A stretch of 64,000 nucleotides of DNA, taken from assembly GCA_030068145.1 (NCBI GenBank), contig JAPJBO010000051.1, positions 197,501-261,500 on the forward strand, written 5' to 3'. The notes beneath the pieces are model-generated. The model saw nothing but the letters and a program-made list of their open reading frames with translations. It was not told the origin of the DNA and did no database searches. The position numbers and the translations under genes were made by a program. Of this stretch, positions 34,131 through 46,727 are shown piece by piece (positions within the stretch are counted from its first letter, which is position 1; every line of letters starts with the position of its first letter). Source of the stretch: Diplonema papillatum (taxonomy: Eukaryota; Euglenozoa; Diplonemea; Diplonemida; Diplonemidae).

Positions 34131-34586
34131 AAATGAAAAGGATTGTTTGTGGTGCGTCGGGTTTTCCCCCAGGCCCTGCGATACAAGTCTACCAGCATTG
34201 TTAGCAGAGACTGCCACAGTGCAGCAAGCCAGGCCCAGGTCATGTGCCCATCACACCGCGCTTTGTCCTGTCCGCACCGTGTTTTGCTTGTGATTCGGAG
34301 CCCGGCGCCTCGGCAAAAATAGACGGGAACGACCTCGCTGAATGCTTATTATTCTGCCGATGCTCCTTCTTCTTCAGCTTCAATATCTAGACGGTTTCTG
34401 GGTAAAAAGCCGGTAGTATTTGAGTCTCCAGCTGACCCGGTGGAGTTGGAGCTGGCGCCTTTTTGGCCTCTCGCGGCTGTTTGGCACGAGTTTGGCTGCA
34501 ACTTGGTTTGACCCCACTCGCTCGAGCATCCATTTCAAACAAAGGGTGACACCGGGGTAGGACGAGTTGCAGTGACCACTGTGTGC

Positions 34587-34745
34587 TGTTTTTAGAGTTA
34601 AAGTTCGCTTGAAATTCCGGGGTTTTAGGGTCTCCGTGTGACCGTTCATGAATGGGTTCTCTTAGAGCAAGAAAGGGCTATGTGGTTACGGGTTGTATAT
34701 TTAGTGCACGCTTTCGTTATGGGTTATGGCTAGCCATGTCCTTTT
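34587..34745 (+). repeat. GTCTCCG-TGACC module, long copy
   Basis: This copy (TTTTTAGAGTTAAAGTTCGC, GGGGTTTTAGGGTCTCCGTG, TGACCGTTCATGAATGGG) is nearly identical to 37815-37965 for 150 bp and to 18630-18700 for 70 bp. Shorter relatives are scattered through the window, all in the same orientation. Confidence 0.75.
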
Positions 34746-35499
34746 TCTGTCACTTCGATAGCCGGACGCTTTCCTTGTCTCGCCGTTCTGCCAAAGGGGA
34801 ACGCCTAGCGATGAATGAACTGAGCAGCGAGTTGTCAGGGAGAGAAACTCGGGGCAGGATGTCGGATACCACACTCGAACGCGACGCGCACACATACAAC
34901 ACTGCCGACTCCATGAACAGGAGCAGCGCCGAGAGAGTCAAAACGAAGGGTCTTGCAGCCTCTGGCTTTCACATTTACCTCCTTTGATCTTTCGCAACTG
35001 GCAGTCTCCTCAAGCATTTCCTACGCAGGTGCTCATACAAAAAAAAGATTTGCAGTGGTCTCCGTCGGTCTAGTAGTTTGTACTACCCTCTGTTCTTTTA
35101 CACTCGGTCTTCTCTACTCACTACTGTACGTACTCGATCACTCTTTTACTCAGCTTCGCGTCTACTTGTTGCGTTAGGGAGTCATTTGCATGCAATGCCA
35201 CTCTTTTATTCTCTTTTGCTGGCCAAAAAAAAAAAAAGCTCCTGTGACCGACACCACGAATACATTCGCACTAAAGGTAGCTCTGGGTCCCCACGTATCA
35301 AGTCTTCTTCGAGAGGGGGGGGGTTGCAAGAACGTGCTTGGAATGGGTATGTGCTCAACACCGCACTGGTCCCGTCTGCGCCGTGTTTCGGTCCTTTAAG
35401 CCACGGACACATAAGGCGGACCATCATCAGCGTGGAACCTGAGTGTCTGCAGACAGGACTGCGGTGTGAGTCTTCGAGAGGGGGGGGGAGGGCGGGAAT

Positions 35500-35660
35500 A
35501 GAACCGGGCAACACGTCAATCCTTCTTCTGGCGCTTTTGGCTGACCTTCTTGCCCTGCACCAAACGGGTGGCCATATCATGGATCGCCCACATCCACTTG
35601 ACGGACAGGACGAGCAGCAGAATGGTTGTTGCAGGGAAGATGTAACACTACACCGGGTGC
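35500..35660 (-). pseudogene. truncated duplicate of the TLC-domain gene 3' end
   Basis: The stretch CCTTCTTCTGGCGCTTTTGG, CTGACCTTCTTGCCCTGCAC and CACATCCACTTGACGGACAG matches 36628-36760 in order, at about 85 percent by eye, including the flanking AGAACCGGGC. It covers only the last 40-45 codons. The stop codon context is altered (CAATCCTTC for CACTCCTCC), and a 27-bp region has diverged. It is a partial copy about 1.1 kb downstream of the real gene. Confidence 0.8.
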
Positions 35661-36167
35661 CAACTGCCAACGCCGCAACTCCGGGCCAACACCCCCGCCC
35701 GACGAACGCCGCCCAATGCGCAGCCCCCGGCTGCGTCCATCCGACGCGCGAACCGACGCAAACGCGAAGAAACGAGCGAAGGGTCATCCAACGATGGCTC
35801 CGGCCGGGAGGCCACAATGACATCCACTCGTAGGCCGCCTCCGCGGCGACGTAACAGACGCGTTCCATCTGCTGTGACGTAGACACGGAGTGTGCATAGT
35901 GCGTTGCTCAGGGTAGTCGAAGGCCTGACAATCACACTAATGCAACAAATTTACATACACCGGATTGCCGTGTGCAGCACCAATGGTTGAAGTGCCAAAA
36001 GGAAAAGAGGGGGAAATCTTAGTTTAATGTTTAGGCAGGACGCTGCGACGGTGCACTACTCCAGCACCGTAGTGGGGAAGTTAACTGTGCGGTCAAAGTG
36101 TCAGGTGGGTCCACGTGACAAATCCGGTGTGAAATTCAGTGTGACACCCGCAGAAATACTCGACGCA

Positions 36168-36376
36168 GCTGCTTTGACTCCGAGTGGAAGGGAGTATATA
36201 TAGAGGTAGAGGGCAGAATCCACTACAAACACAATCTGATTTGTTCTTCGCTTACACCGCCGTGTGTTGTTTTCTCACTCAGGACTTTCGACCTGTTGTG
36301 TTTGTGTGACTTGTCGTGTTGGGGTAGCCCCGCATGACCTCACTTCCGTTCAACACGTGGTTCGGTAGTTACTGCA
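36168..36376 (+). repeat. 200-bp dispersed repeat with TATATATAGAGG block
   Basis: This is the clearest copy of the family also seen at 14262-14460 and 47487-47690. It begins GCTTTGACTCCGAGTGGAAG and ends GTTCAACACGTGGTTCGGTA. The TATATATA block suggests a promoter-bearing terminus. Confidence 0.7.
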
Positions 36377-36626
36377 CTTGGGATGCCCTGTCTGGCAGCT
36401 ATTGTCGAGCATTTCCTTCCAAGCTGGCGCTTACACGTACGTAAAAACATCTGATCCCACTGGATTCACACTGGAATTGCGGGTGTGTCGCACTGGATTT
36501 GCGCACAGTTTAACTGTCCCCACCCGGTGGAGCACAGGTGCACTGTGTGCCTCTCATGCATGTTTGATGTCAGCATCAAGTCTTCTCGAAAAAGGAGGAA
36601 GGGCGGGGATTTAGAACCGGGCAGCG

Positions 36627-37262
36627 TCACTCCTCCTTCTTCTGGCGCTTTTGGCTGACCTTCTTGCCCTGCACCATGCGGGCGAACTTCATGGTGATTG
36701 CCCACATCCACTTGATGGACAGGACGAGCAGCAGAATGGTCGTTGCAGGGTAGATGTAACGCTGGAACGGGTGGATGGCTTCCCACGTTTTTTCCGGGTG
36801 CTCCGTGACGTCGGTGTAGAACTGGTACAGCCAGTACGGGAACAGGAAAAGTCGGAAGACGAGGTATGACAGCCACAGGCAGAATCCGGACAGGACGGAA
36901 GGGATGCGGAAGGCCGGGTGGGTATCGAGGCCGAAGTCTTTGATGACGAAGACGATGGACAGGAAGAAGGTGCTGATTTCGCAGCAGCCGTCCAAGAGGC
37001 CCCAGCAGGACATCTGCTCGGTGTAGAGGCCGCCGAAGAAGCAGACGGTGGATATCAGGTGGTGTACGGACATCACGAGCACGAGCGGCAACGGTATATC
37101 GCACAGAAACATGTACGGAATGTGCACGAGCGATCGGCTCACGTAGATGAAGAAGAACTCCTTCGCTATCGGAGTGTAAGTAAACCATCGGTCTTCCAGC
37201 GTGTGGACGCACACCATCGAATCGGTTACCGCCAAGTAAGCCAAGTACCCGTACAGCGGGAT
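36627..37262 (-). CDS. TLC-domain membrane protein, second exon (C-terminal 211 residues)
   Basis: The acceptor ACGCAAACAG precedes 37262 and the stop is at 36627-36629. The exon reads IPLYGYLAYLAVTDSMVC and then FTYTPIAKEFFFIYVSRSLV, a helix with LPLVLVMSVHHLIST carrying the His-His pair of TLC (TRAM/LAG1/CLN8) domains, and CCEISTFFLSIVFVIKDFGL, matching the family's ExSTxFL motif. Further helices LCLWLSYLVFRLFLFPYWLY-like and YIYPATTILLLVLSIKWMWA follow. The tail QGKKVSQKRQKKEE is a KKxx-like lysine-rich ER-type C terminus. Five to six membrane helices fit an ER protein of the TLCD/TMEM56 type. TLC proteins include ceramide synthases, but the Lag1 ceramide-synthase motif is not complete here, so the substrate is unknown. 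Confidence 0.88.
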   Translation of the reverse strand: MPLYGYLAYLAVTDSMVCVHTLEDRWFTYTPIAKEFFFIYVSRSLVHIPYMFLCDIPLPLVLVMSVHHLISTVCFFGGLYTEQMSCWGLLDGCCEISTFFLSIVFVIKDFGLDTHPAFRIPSVLSGFCLWLSYLVFRLFLFPYWLYQFYTDVTEHPEKTWEAIHPFQRYIYPATTILLLVLSIKWMWAITMKFARMVQGKKVSQKRQKKEE

Positions 37263-38937
<1,675 letters not shown>

Positions 38938-38956
38938 GGGGGCAAGGGAGGGCGGG

Positions 38957-39076
38957 AAGAAGAAGAATTCAGTCTCAGAAGACCCACCTCAGCCCACCCG
39001 AAGTCTCCTGTTGTAGGCTCGGGTGGTGTGCTCATCCTGCCATGCGCTTTGCTCCAGTTCCTACCGTGTACTAAAG
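38957..39076 (-). repeat. split direct repeat A2 of the YR element
   Basis: This 120-bp block (AAGAAGAAGAATTCAGTCTC to CTACCGTGTACTAAAG on the plus strand) appears identical to 41236-41355. It abuts B1 with a one-to-two base overlap (AG). Confidence 0.92.
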
Positions 39077-39296
39077 GAATTGGCAGCTAGCTTCTGGCCT
39101 CATCGCACTCGGTCTCGGCTTAGGTCTTCGGTCATTGTACTCAGGGTGGGCTTGGCTACCTACGCCATCCGGAGTATTCATCATCGGAAAGGGGAGGAAA
39201 GAGAAGTCAGACAGAACCTTGATAACTTGCAACTAGCGAATGGGATAGAGTGTGCCTGTTGACCATGTCAATGGGCCAACCAGGCGAGATCACAAT
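39075..39296 (-). repeat. split direct repeat B1 of the YR element
   Basis: Identical to B2 by inspection. The stop codon of the RT-RNase H frame (TGA at 39290-39292) lies within its inner end. Confidence 0.92.
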
Positions 39297-40959
39297 CCAT
39301 CCACCACTCCGCCAGTGAAAAACGTCCTCACCGCTTGTGTCACCGCCGCCACGGACTGAGGAGTGAAGGCCGTCAAGGGAACCCGGGATGGGAGATCAGC
39401 GGGATTTCCTGCACTCCTCACCCATCGAACCGATATAGCGCAGTTCAAGGACTGCACCCGCTTCAAACCTGCAACCACCGCGTTGTTCAACACGGAACTC
39501 CGCAGACACGCACCTTTCCGCGCGACTCCTTTGACGGTTGTGTTGTCGACGACAACGTCAACCCGACCCCCAGACACAGTATCGGGCAAGCACAAAAGAA
39601 CACGCTCGAAAGCCAGCGCCTCGAGCTCGTTTATATGAAAGAGGGACTCCTCGCGGGACCACGCCGCACCAAGGATAGTCACCTCTGATGTGCGAGAGTC
39701 GACGAGGACGCCCCCCCAACCTTTTTTACTGGCATCTACAAAGGCCGTTATAGACGGCCTCGCCGCTCCGGTTGGAAGACTGCGAGGTTTCAAAACCGAA
39801 TCAATCCAGGTTTGCAGAGACGCCCGCACGCACGGGGAAATCGACACGTAATCGGACGGCAGCTTGGCTCCTCGATTCAACGCGTTGGTGACACGTCGGA
39901 GAAACTTCAGCGAAAACCAGAAGGACCCGGGGAAAATCCCCGCGATGGCCGATGCGTGCAGCAGGCGCCCTCCCAAGGTTTCCAACTCATGCGCCGGAAC
40001 GGTCGCAGCACCCAGCACGTAGCGCGTTTCCAACAGCTTCCGCTTGAGCTTGCGGCACAGCGCCACCTGGTGTGACACATGATCCCACCGGACTCCGATG
40101 AACTCGTACTGCCGTGAGGCAGTTTGCGAATCCGTCTCTTTCCAAGTTAGGCCGCAGTCGGAGGCGGTCCGATCCAAACGTCGAGTGGCTTCGACGACGG
40201 ACTTCTTTGTTCCGGCGTATCTGATGTTGTCGACCCACACATCGACAACCACAGAGCGCTCCGCAAACTCGGGCATCACGTAGTCCGGATGCCCGGCCGA
40301 AACGGCGGCAAGAGTGTGCATTATCTCCGGGGCACACGAATGCCCCATGGGGAGACGTGTCAACTCCCACCATGCGCCCTCCGCGTCGCAGAACCGGAAG
40401 AGCCGAGTTGCGCCTGGAGGAATGGCCACTGCGTAGAACCCCGTTCTGAAGTCCCGCGTCGTGCCACACTCCTCATGTACCGCGGTAAGGTACTTGGACA
40501 CATGCCCCAATGGCACGTGCGCTTCGTAACCCTGGGCGTCGGCCACACGATTCCCATCGAACGACCACAAAATGAATCGCTGGCGCAACGCCCCGTCCTT
40601 CTCCTCGATGACGGTGAAGGGCACGTTTACCAGAGGGCCCGGACCAGGCGCTCGTCTGGCGATACCGTGTTTGGACAGCTCGCGCGCATGTCTAGGATCG
40701 AGTCGGGAAGGCGATCCCATTGACGGTAGAAGGTCGCCGGTTTCCGGTGAAAACGTCAGGCGCCACGTATCGTCAAAACGCTTGCGCGCCGCCGGTGTCA
40801 TCCGATTCTTCAACTTCTCCACGTCCATACAGTCGATGGATGCTGCGTGAAGGGGAGCCTCCTTCTCTTCCTTCGTCCGAGGGAGCCGTGTCGAGCCGCC
40901 TCGTCTGGTGATCGAATGCCCGCCCGACTTCTCGAAGACATCCGACCGCAAGAAGCTGG
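39290..40959 (-). CDS. reverse transcriptase-RNase H of the YR retrotransposon
   Basis: The conserved part begins near LKNRMTPAARKRFDDTW. The RT palm shows FILWSFDGNRVADAQGYEAH, motif A in TRDFRTGFYAVAI, motif B LPMGHSCAPEIMH, motif C VVDVWVDNIRYAG and the GLTWKE segment. Motif C is VDN in place of the usual YxDD. RNase H follows with all four acidic positions: ITAFVDASKKGW, HINELEALAF, VVVDNTTVK and SAGNPADLPSR. No premature stop is present over about 550 residues, so the copy is young or selected. The upstream continuation in this frame overlaps the recombinase and is probably not translated; the true start is unclear, with MDVEKLKN near 40830 a candidate. Confidence 0.85.
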
Positions 40960-41229
40960 TCACAGAAAGATCGTGACCTTCCCCGTCTCCAGGGCGCGTG
41001 CCATGTCGACGAGGCCACCGCCGTACCGAATCGTCATGTCGGATAGCGTCCCCGGGCCGCCCTTCTCCTCGTGCTTGCCCAGGCGATCGACGAGGTGCGG
41101 CGGGATCGGTTCCCCGCGTGCCATCAGCGCGAACAGCTGCGTCATCGCCCCTCTCTTGATCGAGTGAGCGGAGAACCCGCTCATCGTCGGAGTTCGGGCC
41201 CAGGTAGCATCCAGGGTCGTTGCCGTCAT
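40960..41229 (-). pseudogene. tyrosine recombinase, C-terminal fragment
   Basis: The frame reads MSGFSAHSIKRGAMTQLFAL, then VDRLGKHEEKGGPGTLSDMT and IRYGGGLVDMARALETGK before a stop at 40960. HSIKRG followed by LGKHE and a Tyr within MTIRYGG matches the C-terminal catalytic boxes of tyrosine recombinases (H-x-x-R/K, LGH, Y nucleophile). Lys occupies the position expected for Arg in HxxR, with Arg next to it. The first catalytic Arg box should lie upstream but is cut off by the A1 repeat at 41236. Its position before the RT, in the same orientation, recalls VIPER and TATE elements of trypanosomatids. Confidence 0.7.
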
Positions 41230-41235
41230 CGCCGA

Positions 41236-41605
<370 letters not shown>

Positions 41606-41706
41606 TTGGGGGCAAAAAACATCAAATGAATCAGGTCGAAAGTCAACATTCCCGGATCACTTTTATTTCCGCACTGGGATGTTCAAACCATGTAATCAAC
41701 AAAAAC

Positions 41707-41737
<31 letters not shown>

Positions 41738-41833
41738 CGAGTTAGAGTGCAGGGACCATCTCTCCGAGGAGTATCCGGTCGCCCCACAACGATATCGGGT
41801 CGGGTATTCTTTGGGATGGAGCTCCCTGCATAC

Positions 41834-42004
41834 GGAGAGAATGTTGTCTGCCATGCTGTATGGGTCCGCCAGCTTCGGCCACAAGAGTTTCGTCACTGCA
41901 ACGCTGGCGATGTACATCACGAGTACAGCTGCGACATAGTTCAACCCTTCGCTCGCGACTACAGCGAACCGCTCGGACGTAAAAAACTGGACGATGGCAT
42001 CCAT
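41834..42004 (-). CDS. TLC-domain membrane protein, first exon
   Basis: From the ATG at 42004 the exon encodes 57 residues: MDAIVQFFTSERFAVVASEG, a hydrophobic helix LNYVAAVLVMYIASVAVTKL, then WPKLADPYSMADNILS, ending TCC|GTATGC at 41834 in phase 0. The exon at 37262 begins in phase 0 and continues IPLYGYLAYL, giving a 268-residue protein. That is the usual size for TLC-domain proteins with an N-terminal membrane helix. Length, phase and topology agree. The 4.57-kb intron holds the YR retrotransposon and its microsatellites. Upstream of the ATG is a purine-rich leader and, at 42040-42100, a copy of the GTCTCCG-TGACC module. Confidence 0.8.
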
Positions 42005-42339
42005 TTCTCCTCCCCTTCTTCTTAGCTTTCTCCCTTCTTTTTCTAGCGTTATTGGTGGATGAGAAGGTCGGTATTTTAAAGTCTCCGGTTAACCGTAGAG
42101 GCTTGGGTATGGAGGGGGTTGAGAAAATTGAGAGGGTGCAGCTCGTTTCGGGTGATGTGTCACTCCGTTGTGAAACCTTGTGGAGTCCCCTAACGCGTTT
42201 AGGGGGTGTTTGGGATTGGGTAGCGTGTGGTCGTTCTGCTACGGCGTGAAAAGCCAGGAAGTTTCGACGCTAATCTTCGACTCTTGATTATGTTCACCGG
42301 GTTGCGCGCTCGTCTCGGTTTTTGAAGTTTTTGACCCCA

Positions 42340-42570
42340 TAAACAGGAAACCTGGTGCTCCTTGAAAAGGTTTCGCAGCGCATCTTTACACTTCATCTGT
42401 AGAACGCAACCAGTGCCTAGGACGCAATCAGTACCAATCCTTAACACTTCGTCTGTAGGACGCGATCAGTACCCCACTCTTTAACACTTCATCTGTCGCA
42501 ATCAGTGCCTCAATCATTAACACTTCATCTGTAGAGCGCAATCTTCATCTGCAGGACGCACATTCATGTC
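42340..42570. repeat. short degenerate tandem repeat
   Basis: TTAACACTTCATCTGTAG-type units followed by GACGC.ATCAGT recur five to six times between 42380 and 42560. No gene is seen from 42005 to 43570. A relative of the LINE 3' terminus (GAGTACATGGACCACATTGA) lies near 42767. Confidence 0.6.
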
Positions 42571-43577
42571 CCTGCCGTTCAAGTCCCGTGTCCTGAGGTG
42601 CCGTGCCATGACATTTTCGCGGCAGACTCATGAGAAAGCGTTTGCTTGAACTGCTTACGTTTGCTTGCGGCAGCGGGAACGAACGGGTGCGAGGGGGAAG
42701 AGAGCATTCTTTTCGGTACGTTTTCAAAAAGGACCAATCGGCAGCATAACTAACGCCGGGATGTTTCGAGTACATGGACCACATTGATTAGCTGGTGGAT
42801 CCGCAGCCCTTCATAGAACCAGAAACAACCAGGCCCGAACTCAGCGAAAGCCCGACAGAAACCTGGCACAAACCCGGTAAGAACTGGGCACAAGCCGGCA
42901 CTAACTCCGGGCAAAAAAGATGAACCTGTTTGAGTCCGAACTTCCGGGCCCGGATGATAAGCAGGGTGTGACAGGCTGGAATATCGACCGGCAGGCACGA
43001 GCAAACCTGCGGCATTACCCTAGTATTTGGACCCGCTGCCCGCTTTCCTTTCACTTTTTCGGCTCAATTCTCGAATGCGTTGTAGTTCCGAATGGTGGTA
43101 AAATGCAGAGAAACTGTGGCGATGATGCTTGCATTAGTCGCTCGAGTTGCACCGTTGTAGAGTGTGTCCGACGTGCGCTTGCGAACATGTATCCACGGGG
43201 GGGGGGGGACGGTGGCAATGTTCTGCATCCAGTACCATTCCCAAAGCAGTACCTGCGCACATTGCCCCGAACGCTGGCTTCACCCCACGTGTCAGTGTTC
43301 TTTCCATTCAGCCGCGAGCGCATCGCCTGGTGTTTCAGTCACTGCTTGCATTGCTCGGAACACTGGCGGCACGACTGTGCCAATGTTCAGCGTCCATGTT
43401 CAGCGTCCATGTTCAGCGCATCAGTCACTGCGCGCATAGCTCCGAACACCGGCTGCTGTGGCAACGTTCTTTCCATTCAGCACCATTCCAAAGCCGCAGA
43501 TCGCACTGCGGTTTGCCACATACGATGTCGTGAGCCGAAGAATTTTCGGCTAGTTGCGAGGAAGGAGCAAAAGAATA

Positions 43578-43733
43578 AAGGGGGGGGTCGAATAATAACA
43601 GTTATTTGACACACGGCTGGTTGTCTAAAAACACTACCACTATTTGATCCTGCTGCTGTTCGGCTACCCGGAACTTTTATTATTATTCGACAAATCGAAT
43701 AATAACACAGCGTTATTATTCGACCCCCCCCTT
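43578..43733. mobile_element. MITE with G8-TCGAATAATAAC terminal inverted repeats, TA-flanked
   Basis: The left end is AAGGGGGGGGTCGAATAATA and the right end its inverted complement, ending 43733. TA flanks both sides (43576-43577 and 43734-43735). The 156-bp interior contains a second inverted pair near the right end (TATTATTATTCGAC/GTCGAATAATA-like) and is non-coding. TIR plus TA duplication fits a Tc1/mariner-type MITE. Confidence 0.85.
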
Positions 43734-43829
43734 TACCTGCGAGAGTTGCTCAAAGCAGCACGACATGATCTTCAGGTTGGTGTTGGTTTTGCTCCTTCCT
43801 TGCTCAGGCTTACATTTTTGTAGCACATT

Positions 43830-44075
43830 GCGATGTCTCAAAAATACTCGAGGGACTGCCTTGTGCTCATTTCGAAGGAGGCCAGAGGGGGAGAAAACAA
43901 TACAACTACAAAGGGGGTCTTTTTTGTTGAACGCTTACGCCCGCCACTAAACCCAGTTTTACCCGTGTTTCGTGTGGGCTACAGCACATTTCCCTCCTTT
44001 GATCCATCGCAACTGGCAGTCTCCTCAAGCATTTCCTACAAAGCAGGTGCTTATACAAAAAGAATTATGGCAGAG
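43830..44075 (+). repeat. 240-bp SINE-like dispersed repeat ending in CATACAAAAA
   Basis: The copy runs AAAAATACTCGAGGGACTGC, CGCTTACGCCCGCCACTAAA, GTGTGGGCTACAGCACATTT, to GCAGGTGCTTATACAAAAAG. Complete or partial relatives are at 34975-35047, 50250-50530 (two pieces), 52055-52310, 55905-55985 with 56160-56335, and 57055-57270. All lie on the plus strand and end in an A-rich tail. No clear A/B boxes were found, so SINE is a structural description only. Confidence 0.75.
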
Positions 44076-44127
44076 TGACACGGATGAATCGCCTGTGCGT
44101 TAGTCACTGGTTGCACTGCCCAGCGCG

Positions 44128-45500
44128 CCTCCGCCATGGGGCCGCGTACTGGTATCACAAAGCCAGGCGTGCGTAGGAGTGCGTGGTCCACGCCGCGAAG
44201 TCGTTGGCGTGAGCCTCGATGGAGCGTGGATGAGTGCAGATCTTGGTTGTAGTAGCGAATATTCAATGGAGAACATTGAAGGCCGAAGTGGAGAAGGTTT
44301 CCGTGCCAACAGCAATTGGACATGGGTCAGTCGGTCCTAAGGCCCTCCGCCATGGGGCCGCGTACTGGTATCACAAAGCCAGGCGTGCGTAGGAGTGCGT
44401 GGTCCACGCCGCGAAGTCGTTGGCGTGAGCCTCGATGGAGCGTGGATGAGTGCAGATCTTGGTTGTAGTGGCGAAAATTCGATTGGAACCATTGAAGGCC
44501 GCCCCTTCTCGACGTCCGGTGCCCTGCTAGTCGCCGGCCGTGCCTTCCACACCGGGTTCCTTCGGGATCAACAAGCGGTCTCAGGCGGGGGCGAGGTCTG
44601 CGTTGGACTTTCTGGCGCGGCCGCCGCAGCGCGTTTTGCGAAGCGGAAGGTCGTGAACGATCTCGGTTGCAGTAGCGAATATTCAATTGGAACCATTTAA
44701 GGCCGCCCCTTCTCGACGTCCGGTGCCCTTCTAGTCGCCGGCCGTGCCTTCCACACCGGGTTCCTTCGGGATCAACAAGCCGGTCTCAGGCGGGGGCGAG
44801 GTCTGCGTTGGACTTTCTGGCGCGGCCGCCGCAGCGCGTTTCGCGAAGCGGAAGGTCGTGAACGATCTCGGTTGCAGTAGCGAATATTATTCGCATTGAA
44901 ACCATTGAAGGCCGCCCCTTCTCGACGTCCGGTGCCTGCTTGTCGCCGGCCGTGCCTTCCACGCCAAAGTCTAACTAACACGTTCCCAGTGGCGAATAAT
45001 CAATAGAACCCATTTAAGGCCGCCCCTTCTCGACGTCCGGTGCCCTGCTAGTCGCCGGCCGTGCCTTCCACACCGGGTTCCTTCGGGATCAACAAGCCGG
45101 TCTCAGGCGGGGGCGAGGTCTGCGTTGGACTTTCTGGCGCGGCCGCCGCAGCGCGTTTCGCGAAAGCGGAAGGTCGTGAACGATCTCGGTTGCAGTAGCG
45201 AATATTCGATTGGAACCATTGAAGGCCGCCCCTTCTCGACGTCCGGTGCCCTGCTAGTCGCCGGCCGTGCCTTCCACGCCAAAGTCTAACTAACACGTTC
45301 CCAGTAGCGAATAATCAATAGAACCCGTTTAAGGCCGCTCCTTCTCGACGTCCGGTGCCCTGCTAGTCGCCGGCCGTGCCTTCCACACCGGGTTCCTTCT
45401 TCGGGATCAACAAGCCGGTCTCAGGCGGGGGCGAGGTCTGCGTTGGATTTTCTGACGCGGCCGCCGCAGCGCGTTGCACGAAGCGGAAGGTCGTGAACCT
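44128..45500 (-). repeat. tandem array of an exon-containing segment
   Basis: Units with AGGCCGCCCCTTCTCGACGT, CACACCGGGTTCCTTCGGGA, TCTCAGGCGGGGGCGAGGTC and GCGCGGCCGCCGCAGCGCGT recur, whole or partial, near 44495, 44700, 44910, 45015, 45225 and 45330. A different 150-bp block (GCCATGGGGCCGCGTACTGG) is duplicated at 44133 and 44349. Only the last unit continues into the coding context at 45480-45539. Confidence 0.8.
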
Positions 45501-45539
45501 GCCCGAAGGCTCGGATCCGATGAACTGCACCTTCAGCTC
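45345..45539 (-). CDS. candidate exon at the end of the tandem array, unknown
   Basis: After an acceptor-like GCAAAACAG the minus strand reads ELKVQFIGSEPSGRFTTFRF then VQRAAAAASENPTQTSPPPE. The first 20 residues look like a structured segment and do not occur in the other array copies, which share only the low-complexity part. Either this is the parental exon from which the array was amplified, or chance coding. No donor could be fixed; the frame stops near 45345. Confidence 0.35.
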
Positions 45540-45599
45540 CTGTTTTGCAGCGTTTTTTGTGTTTCCGGCGATATTCGCTCAGTCAGTTGCCTGTGACGG

Positions 45600-45930
45600 C
45601 GTTCATTGAGTTGTTTGTAATAGTTCACTTGCAGTAGCTGCTGATCTGCTGCGATGGTCTGCTTTTTTTTTTTTTTCCTGTTGACAACTTGTGTCAGACT
45701 AGCACACCCGGGGGTGGTTGATTCCTCCCCTTTTTTTTTTTTTTTTTTTCCTTGCTCGGACTTGGTCCGAGCACCAGACCCATAAATAAGCCACTGGTTA
45801 TTGTGCGCGCGATCAGCCGGCTTGCCGGCTGATTTCATTTCGAGCCCTTTTGTTTTACCAGCAGACTCGCACAAAAATCAGCCGATTTTCAACAGTGTAA
45901 GCTTTGGCTATGCCGCCAAGGAGACCACCC
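45600..45930. other. no gene; T-rich spacers
   Basis: Two T runs (45664-45677 and 45730-45749) and an AGCCGGCTTGCCGGCT inverted repeat near 45814 are the only structures seen. Confidence 0.5.
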
Positions 45931-45934
45931 TGGC

Positions 45935-46125
45935 CGAACTTCGCTTCGTGCCCGAACTTTTTAGTACCAGCGCTTAGCACCAGAACTTAGCTTCGCCCGA
46001 ACTTAGCATCACTCGAACTTAGCGTTGTCCGAACTAAGCTTCACCAGAACATAGCATCGCCCGAACTTAGCTTCGCCCGAACTTTACTGTTCCCCGAACT
46101 TTAACTGCTGCCTCCAGTCTCGGAT
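45935..46125 (+). repeat. short third copy of the GCTTCGCCCGAAC satellite with shared terminus
   Basis: Degenerate modules (GAACTTAGCTTCGCCCGAAC, CACTCGAACTTAGCGTTGTC) end in CGAACTTTACTGTTCCCCGA, ACTTTAACTGCTGCCTCCAG, TCTCG. The two large arrays have the same end. Confidence 0.8.
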
Positions 46126-46200
46126 GTTGTCGTAAAACCAGGGCTTACGCTCCGTTTTCGGTCTCAGAGAAAATACGTGTGGTCCACGTGTGGGCGCTTA

Positions 46201-46727
46201 CTGGGGGGGGTCGAATACAAGAGGTACCTCTTCTATTCGGCGTGCCGATCCTGCAATTTTCCCGAAAAAGAAATGGAAAAAAGTACCGCAAACCCGGAAA
46301 CCGCGGGAGCTCCCTTCTTCTTGAAAGACGCACGCAATTTGTGGTCCCCGGGTCTATTTTTCACGGTTCTCTTCATCGGAGCTGAACGCGAGCACAAATT
46401 CGCCGAAAAAGGTCTGCTACACGGGCCAGCAAAGAAATGTCACCAACCAGTGGGTCGATTCCCGTCCTTTCCATTGAAAACCTGTGGGTTCCACGCCCGG
46501 TGCCCCGCATCTGGCAAAGACCCATGAACCACGCACATAAATCTTGGTCCCCGGGTCTATTTTTCACGGTTCTCTTCATCGGAGCTCATCGCGATCAGAA
46601 AACCGTCGAAAAAGGTCTGTTATGCGGACCAAGGAAAAATCCAACCTTTTTCCAGATTTCCAAAATGCCTCTTGTATTCAAGGTACCTCTTCCATTCAAG
46701 GTACCTCCTGTATTCGACCCCCCCCAG
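46201..46727. mobile_element. foldback/MITE-like element with CTGGGGGGGGTCGAATAC termini, TA-flanked
   Basis: The left end CTGGGGGGGGTCGAATACAA, GAGGTACC at 46201 is mirrored by GGTACCTCCTGTATTCGACC, CCCCCCAG ending 46727, with TA outside both (46199-46200, 46728-46729). The G8-TCGAATA core is shared with the MITE at 43578. The interior carries inverted copies of the 210-bp satellite family (46330-46440 and 46548-46625). The element has therefore either captured the satellite or been its source. Confidence 0.75.
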
